Assembly: GCF_002102185.1 (NCBI RefSeq)
Contig: NZ_LQOW01000016.1
Location: 185,024 to 249,023, forward strand
Direction: 5' to 3'
Source: Mycobacterium fragae
GTDB lineage: Bacteria > Actinomycetota > Actinomycetes > Mycobacteriales > Mycobacteriaceae
DNA length: 64,000 nt
Below the pieces are notes generated by a model, which saw only the letters and a list, made by a program, of their open reading frames with translations, had not been told where the DNA came from and ran no database searches. Positions 59,985 to 64,000 of the stretch are shown one piece after another. The position numbers were made by a program, and so were the translations under genes. Every line of letters begins with the position of its first letter. Positions within the stretch are counted from its first letter, which is position 1.

Positions 59985-60584
59985 TCATCCAGAAGCGAGA
60001 TGAGTGCGCGGTTTCCAGTCGGGCCTAGACGCCTCAAAGATTTCAATCTTGTCGCGTTTCCGCAGCGTAAGGGCTATATCGTCAAGCCCTTCTGTTAGAC
60101 GCCAGGCGGTGTAGTCGTCAATCTTGAACGGCAGCACCACCGTTCCTGCGGACACATTCCGATCTTGAAGATTGACAGTGATTTCCAGCCCCGGACTGCC
60201 CTCGATCAGCTTCCAGAGCAGTTCCACATCATCTTGGGCAACTTCGGCCGCCAACAGCCCCGCCTTCCCTGCGTTGCCCCGAAAAATGTCACCGAACCGA
60301 GATGAGATCACTACCCGGAATCCATAGTCCATAAGCGCCCACACCGCATGCTCGCGGGAGGATCCGGTGCCGAAATCGGGTCCGGCGACCAGTACCGAAC
60401 CCCGGTCGAATGGGCTGAGATTGAGCACAAAGGATGGATCGCTTCGCCACGCGGCGAACAATCCGTCCTCAAAACCCGTTCGGCTCACGCGCTTCAAATA
60501 GACGGCCGGAATGATCTGATCCGTATCCACATTGGACCGGCGCAGCGGCACCCCAATGCCGGTATGAGTGTGAAAAGCCTCCAT
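59985..60584 (-). CDS. leuD: 3-isopropylmalate dehydratase small subunit
   Basis: A 199-residue LeuD, forming with LeuC the isomerase that interconverts 2- and 3-isopropylmalate in leucine synthesis. Key segments are [17 protein letters not shown] and [17 protein letters not shown], which shape the swivelling aconitase domain 4. AAGGAG is 9 nt before the ATG at 60584. It follows leuC by 24 bp. Confidence 0.97.
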   Translation of the reverse strand: MEAFHTHTGIGVPLRRSNVDTDQIIPAVYLKRVSRTGFEDGLFAAWRSDPSFVLNLSPFDRGSVLVAGPDFGTGSSREHAVWALMDYGFRVVISSRFGDIFRGNAGKAGLLAAEVAQDDVELLWKLIEGSPGLEITVNLQDRNVSAGTVVLPFKIDDYTAWRLTEGLDDIALTLRKRDKIEIFEASRPDWKPRTHLASG

Positions 60585-60608
60585 GCTGATCTCCTTCTCG
60601 GTAAGACT

Positions 60609-62021
60609 TCAGTCCAAGTCCGCCGGAGCGGCGAGTTTCCCGCGCACCGCGGTGGCCGCGGCGACCGCAGGCGACACCAAGTGCGTACGGCCGCCTTTGC
60701 CCTGGCGTCCTTCGAAGTTGCGGTTGGACGTTGCCGCGCACCGCTCCCCGGGTGCGAGTTGATCTGGATTCATCCCAAGGCACATCGAACAACCGGCCTG
60801 ACGCCACTCAGCGCCGGCGGCCGTGAAGATCTCGCCGAGGCCTTCCGTTTCGGCCTGTGCGCGCACCCGCATCGACCCGGGAACGACGAGCATCCGCACT
60901 CCGTCGGCCACCTTGCGGCCCCGCAACACATCGGCCACTGCCCGCAGATCCTCGATGCGGCCATTGGTACACGATCCGACGAACACCGCATCCACTGCGA
61001 TGTCACGCATCGGGATTCCGGGCCGAAGATCCATGTACGCCAGTGCTTTCTCGGCGGCCTGACGCTCGGTGTCGTCGGTGATCAGTTCGGGGTCGGGCAC
61101 CGCCGCACCCAACGGCACCCCTTGGCCGGGATTGGTGCCCCAGGTGACAAACGGAGTCAGCGACGCCGCGTCCAGATAAACCTGGGTGTCGAATTCGGCG
61201 CCCTCGTCGGTGCGCAGCTGATCCCAATAGGCCACCGCCGCATCCCACTGCGCTCCGGTCGGTGAATGCGGGCGGCCACGCAAGAATTCGTAGGTGGTCG
61301 CATCCGGGGCTACCATTCCCGCGCGAGCGCCGGCTTCGATACTCATGTTGCAGATCGTCATGCGGGCCTCCATCGACAGCGATTCGATGGTGCTGCCGCG
61401 GTATTCGATGACATGGCCCTGACCGCCGCCGGTGCCGATTTTGGCGATCACCGCAAGGATGATGTCTTTGGCTGTCACGCCTGCGGGCAGCTGTCCGTCG
61501 ACATTGACGGCCATCGTCTTGAACGGCCGCAGCGGAAGCGTCTGAGTGGCCAGCACATGTTCGACCTCGGAAGTACCGATGCCCATTGCGAGCGCGCCGA
61601 ACGCGCCGTGGGTTGACGTGTGGCTGTCGCCGCACACGATCGTCATACCCGGCTGAGTGAGACCCAATTGCGGTCCGACGACATGGACGATGCCCTGTTC
61701 GATATTGCCCATCGGGTAGAGCCGGATACCGAATTCCGCGCAGTTGCGTCGCAGTGTCTCGACTTGGTTGCGCGACACCGGGTCGGCGATCGGCTTGTCG
61801 ATGTCGATCGTCGGCACGTTGTGGTCTTCGGTGGCCAGCGTCAGATCGGGCCGGCGCACCGGGCGGCCGGCCAGGCGCAGACCGTCGAAAGCCTGCGGGC
61901 TGGTGACCTCGTGCACCAGATGCAGGTCGATGTAGATCAAGTCGGGTTCGCTATTACCGCCGGACGCCACCACGTGGTCGTCCCAAACCTTCTCGGCCAG
62001 CGTGCGCGGCCTTGATCTCAC
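60609..62021 (-). CDS. leuC: 3-isopropylmalate dehydratase large subunit
   Basis: A 470-residue aconitase-family enzyme with a [4Fe-4S] cluster held by C in VGSCTNGR and the pair in CSMCLGMN. N-terminal landmarks are [32 protein letters not shown] and ATEDHNVP. The start is uncertain: GTG 62021 (V, 4 residues before PRTLAEK) gives the usual length, while ATG 62045 would collide with the iclR start. The frame to 62870 is not real coding. It heads leuCD and is likely controlled by the adjacent IclR regulator. Confidence 0.94.
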   Translation of the reverse strand: MRSRPRTLAEKVWDDHVVASGGNSEPDLIYIDLHLVHEVTSPQAFDGLRLAGRPVRRPDLTLATEDHNVPTIDIDKPIADPVSRNQVETLRRNCAEFGIRLYPMGNIEQGIVHVVGPQLGLTQPGMTIVCGDSHTSTHGAFGALAMGIGTSEVEHVLATQTLPLRPFKTMAVNVDGQLPAGVTAKDIILAVIAKIGTGGGQGHVIEYRGSTIESLSMEARMTICNMSIEAGARAGMVAPDATTYEFLRGRPHSPTGAQWDAAVAYWDQLRTDEGAEFDTQVYLDAASLTPFVTWGTNPGQGVPLGAAVPDPELITDDTERQAAEKALAYMDLRPGIPMRDIAVDAVFVGSCTNGRIEDLRAVADVLRGRKVADGVRMLVVPGSMRVRAQAETEGLGEIFTAAGAEWRQAGCSMCLGMNPDQLAPGERCAATSNRNFEGRQGKGGRTHLVSPAVAAATAVRGKLAAPADLD

Positions 62022-62051
62022 ATTCTGAGACGTTAGTATCTCCATATGAGA
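62016..62051. promoter_or_regulatory. Operator-like palindromes between leuC and iclR
   Basis: TCTCA-CATTC-TGAGA (62016-62030) and TCTC-CATAT-GAGA (62039-62051) are two short palindromes of the same type, 23 bp apart. They cover both candidate start codons. Position and symmetry fit binding of the divergent IclR-family regulator to repress leuCD. Confidence 0.5.
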
Positions 62052-62747
62052 CAGGATAGCGGCATCGGTGTTCTCGACAAAGCCGTGGGTGTGCTGCACG
62101 TGATCGCGGAAACGCCCTGCGGGTTGGCCGAATTGTGCGATCGCACCGGCCTGCCCAGAGCCACCGCACACCGGTTGGCGGCCGGCTTGGAGGCCCATCG
62201 CCTGCTGGCACGCGATGGGGAGGGCCGTTGGCGGCTCGGGCCGGCGGTCACCGAGCTGGCCGCTCACGCGAACGACCCGCTGTTGGCGGCCGGCGCGGCC
62301 GTGCTGCCGCGGCTGCGCGAGATCACCGGCGAAAGCGTGCAGCTGTATCGCCGCGAAGGCAGCTGGCGGATCTGCATCGCAGCATTGGAACCGCCTGCGG
62401 GCCTTCGCGATACCGTGCCGGTCGGTGCGCGGTTGCCGATGACGGCGGGCTCGGGCGCCAAGGTGTTGCTCGCGTACAGCGACACCGCCACCCAGCAGGC
62501 CATCCTGCCCGAAGCGAAGTTCAGCGACCGCGCGCTGGCCGAAGTGCGTCGGCGCGGGTGGGCGCAAAGTGCAGCCGAGCGCGAGCCGGGCGTGGCGAGT
62601 GTGTCGGCGCCGGTGCGCGATGCCCGCGGCACGGTGATCGCCGCGATCTCGGTGTCCGGCCCGATCGACCGCATGGGCCGACGCCCGGGGGCGCGCTGGG
62701 CGGCCGATCTGCTGGCGGCGGCCGACGCGCTGACCCGCCGGCTCTAG
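62046..62747 (+). CDS. IclR-family regulator of leucine genes (LtbR/NdgR-like)
   Basis: A 233-residue IclR regulator: winged helix at about 1-65 ([33 protein letters not shown]), then the ligand domain ([50 protein letters not shown]). It matches Rv2989 and the actinobacterial LtbR/NdgR group, which sits beside leuCD and controls leucine and sometimes tryptophan genes. The ATG at 62046 lacks a ribosome site, so a leaderless mRNA is plausible. Confidence 0.92.
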   Translation: MRQDSGIGVLDKAVGVLHVIAETPCGLAELCDRTGLPRATAHRLAAGLEAHRLLARDGEGRWRLGPAVTELAAHANDPLLAAGAAVLPRLREITGESVQLYRREGSWRICIAALEPPAGLRDTVPVGARLPMTAGSGAKVLLAYSDTATQQAILPEAKFSDRALAEVRRRGWAQSAAEREPGVASVSAPVRDARGTVIAAISVSGPIDRMGRRPGARWAADLLAAADALTRRL

Positions 62748-62785
62748 CGCGAGCGCTTGCTGGCGCTCAGGGCCCGCGATCGTCG

Positions 62786-62857
62786 AGTGTGCGCTCGCGG
62801 CTTCGACTGTGCGTCGAGGGCGCGAAAATCGCTTAAATCCCGCCCTCAGCGCACACT
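62786..62857. repeat. Composite palindromic repeat after iclR
   Basis: The right arm CGCCCTCAGCGCACACT (62841-62857) pairs with an inner left arm at 62806-62822 (14 of 17) across an 18-nt loop. Its last 10 bases also pair perfectly with an outer AGTGTGCGCT (62786-62795). The outer and inner left arms are partial tandem copies. Probably a dispersed intergenic element or terminator. Confidence 0.6.
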
Positions 62858-62934
62858 GGATACCGTTCATCCACAGTCGGCTGTCATTGCCCGCCCGGCA
62901 GCGCCGGGAAAGCCACCTGAGACACTGTCAAGCC

Positions 62935-63444
62935 ATGGGAAGCAACCAGCGCGCGCAGATTGTCATGTCCGAGGCCGAGATCGCCGACTTCGTCGCGACG
63001 AGCCGTACCGGCACGCTGGCCACCATCGGCCCCGACGGGCAGCCGCACTTGACCGCGATGTGGTACGGCGTGGTCGACGGCGAAATCTGGCTGGAGACCA
63101 AGGCCAAGTCGCAGAAGGCCGTCAACCTCAAACGCGATCCGCGGGTGAGCTTTCTGCTCGAGGACGGCGACACCTATGACACGCTGCGCGGGGTGTCCTT
63201 CGAGGGTGTCGCCGAGATCGTCGACGATCCCGATGCGATTTTCCGGGTCGGGGTCAGCGTGTGGGAGCGCTACACCGGCCCCTACACCGACGAGATGAAA
63301 CCAGCCGTGGACCAGATGATGAACAAGCGAGTCGCGGTGCGCATCGTCAGCCGCCGCACCCGTTCCTGGGATCACCGCAAGCTCGGACTGCCGCACATGC
63401 CGGTGGGCGGCTCGACCGCGCCGAGAGCGCTTGCGGCCGACTAG
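62935..63444 (+). CDS. PNPOx-like FMN/F420 split-barrel oxidoreductase (Rv2991 type)
   Basis: A 169-residue split-beta-barrel flavin/deazaflavin protein: FVATSRTGTLATIGPDGQPHLTAMWYG, KAVNLKRDPRVSFLLEDG and a C-terminal SWDHRKLG. By family it binds FMN or F420 as a dimer; the substrate is unknown. The ATG at 62935 is chosen on homology to Rv2991; no clear ribosome site is visible. It is the last conserved gene before the insertion sequence. Confidence 0.87.
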   Translation: MGSNQRAQIVMSEAEIADFVATSRTGTLATIGPDGQPHLTAMWYGVVDGEIWLETKAKSQKAVNLKRDPRVSFLLEDGDTYDTLRGVSFEGVAEIVDDPDAIFRVGVSVWERYTGPYTDEMKPAVDQMMNKRVAVRIVSRRTRSWDHRKLGLPHMPVGGSTAPRALAAD

Positions 63445-63470
63445 CGCCGGCAGATAAGTAGCCCCGATGG

Positions 63471-63542
63471 TGTGTGGTTCCAGGACATGCGAATAGCGTG
63501 TCGCAAGACATCGGAATAGGTTGAGCGCTCGACTCTCGGCGG
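63471..63542 (+). mobile_element. Probable left end of an IS481-type element
   Basis: The 98-bp stretch between the Rv2991-like gene and the transposase starts unlike neighbouring sequence around TGTGTGGTTCCAGGACATGC (63471). It contains two near-identical 11-mers, ACATGCGAATA (63485-63495) and ACATCGGAATA (63508-63518), 23 bp apart, as expected for transposase-binding iterons. The exact terminus and target duplication cannot be set because the other end is outside the window. Confidence 0.5.
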
Positions 63543-64000
63543 GTGTCGAAGGCTCGCCTAGTAATCACTGCCGTCGTTGTTGAGGGTCGCAGCCAATCTG
63601 CGGTGGCCCGTGAGTATGGGGTTTCCCAGGGCTGGGTCAGCCGGCTGGTTGCCCGCTACCGGCTCGAGGGCGAGGCGGCATTCCAGCCGCGTTCGCGCCG
63701 GCCGCACACCAGCCCGCAGCGGCTTGCGCAGAGCACGGTCGAGTTGATCATCGAACTGCGCAAGACATTGGGCAGCAAAGGCCTCGACAACGGACCTCAC
63801 ACGATCGCTTGGCACCTGCGCCACCACTACGGTGTGACGGTGGCGCCGGTGTCGATCCATCGCCATCTGCGCGCGGCCGGCCACATCACCGCACAACCAC
63901 ACAAGCGGCCCAAGTCGTCGTATATCCGGTTCGCCGCCGAACAGCCCAATGAACGCTGGCAGGCCGACTTCACCCACTGGTGGCTCGCCGATGGCACCCA
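63543..64000 (+). CDS. IS481-family transposase, N-terminal part (runs off window)
   Basis: At least 152 codons open from GTG 63543 (VSKARLVITAVVVEGRSQS) to the window end. Residues about 10-50 form a helix-turn-helix (VAREYGVSQGWVSRLVARY), followed by a second HTH-like region (GPHTIAWHLRHHYGVTV). The integrase core begins with ERWQADFTHWWLADGT, supplying the first aspartate of the DDE triad. This layout is typical of actinobacterial IS481 transposases. The rest of the catalytic triad is outside, so integrity is unknown. Confidence 0.88.
   Translation, partial: MSKARLVITAVVVEGRSQSAVAREYGVSQGWVSRLVARYRLEGEAAFQPRSRRPHTSPQRLAQSTVELIIELRKTLGSKGLDNGPHTIAWHLRHHYGVTVAPVSIHRHLRAAGHITAQPHKRPKSSYIRFAAEQPNERWQADFTHWWLADGT

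Noticed and set aside
60609..62870. LeuC of 753 residues
   Set aside because: The extra N-terminus is antisense to the IclR regulator; the aconitase fold begins at RTLAEK near 62010.

Overview
The window is a high-GC chromosomal segment of a Mycobacterium, most likely a slow-growing non-tuberculous species. Nearly every gene is recognisable as the counterpart of the M. tuberculosis block from about Rv2891 to Rv2991, in the same order and orientation: xerC, viuB, dprA, comM, yraN, rnhB, lepB, rplS, trmD, rimM, rpsP, dacB2, ffh, glnD-glnB-amt, ftsY-smc, fpg-rnc, coaD-rsmD-pca, dsbA/VKOR, lipN, recG, ung, thiL, ddlA, gpsA, fbiD, ppk1, mutT1, hupB, leuCD and an IclR regulator. GTG starts, 1-4 bp start/stop overlaps and HupB with a lysine-rich tail fit this assignment. 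Comparisons with M. tuberculosis are from memory; no search was run.

Layout. 1-9.5 kb: the tail of an M23 peptidase, xerC, a lactate-oxidising flavoenzyme, a siderophore-interacting protein, the dprA-comM-yraN overlap chain, a GAF-ANTAR regulator, then DUF2469-rnhB-lepB-rplS. 9.6-14.7 kb: lppW facing the rpsP-KH-rimM-trmD translation operon, dacB2 and a STAS protein. 14.7-20.7 kb: a TetR regulator with two amidohydrolases, ffh and an alpha/beta hydrolase. 20.7-24.9 kb: the nitrogen operon amt-glnB-glnD behind a clear GlnR-type box. 25-34.2 kb: ftsY-smc, acyP, an OsmC protein, a TM2 protein, fpg, rnc, DUF177 and sepIVA. 34.4-41.5 kb: a permease, coaD, rsmD, pyruvate carboxylase and the VKOR/DsbA disulfide pair. 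41.6-55 kb: lipN opposite two aldo-keto reductases, a membrane protein, a secreted HNH nuclease, recG, a DAK2 protein, rpmB, ung, thiL, ddlA and gpsA. 55-63.5 kb: fbiD, ppk1, mutT1, hupB, leuCD with its IclR regulator, and an FMN/F420-fold oxidoreductase. The window ends inside an IS481-type transposase.

Main differences from M. tuberculosis. The large PDIM/phenolic-glycolipid block (Rv2928-Rv2962c) is absent: sepIVA lies next to the Rv2963-type permease and then coaD. fdhD/fdhF, pknI and purU are also missing from their expected positions. Extra genes are the flavoenzyme, the GAF-ANTAR protein, the STAS protein, the TM2 protein, a DUF1330 protein, a second aldo-keto reductase and the insertion sequence.

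I found no phage, defence island, CRISPR array, rRNA or tRNA. The most unusual signals concern gene starts and overlaps: an rsmD that can apparently begin only at CTG, two divergent genes sharing one CATG, a 131-nt amt/glnB overlap, and leuC/iclR starts about 24 bp apart around an operator-like palindrome. No gap between genes exceeds 300 bp.
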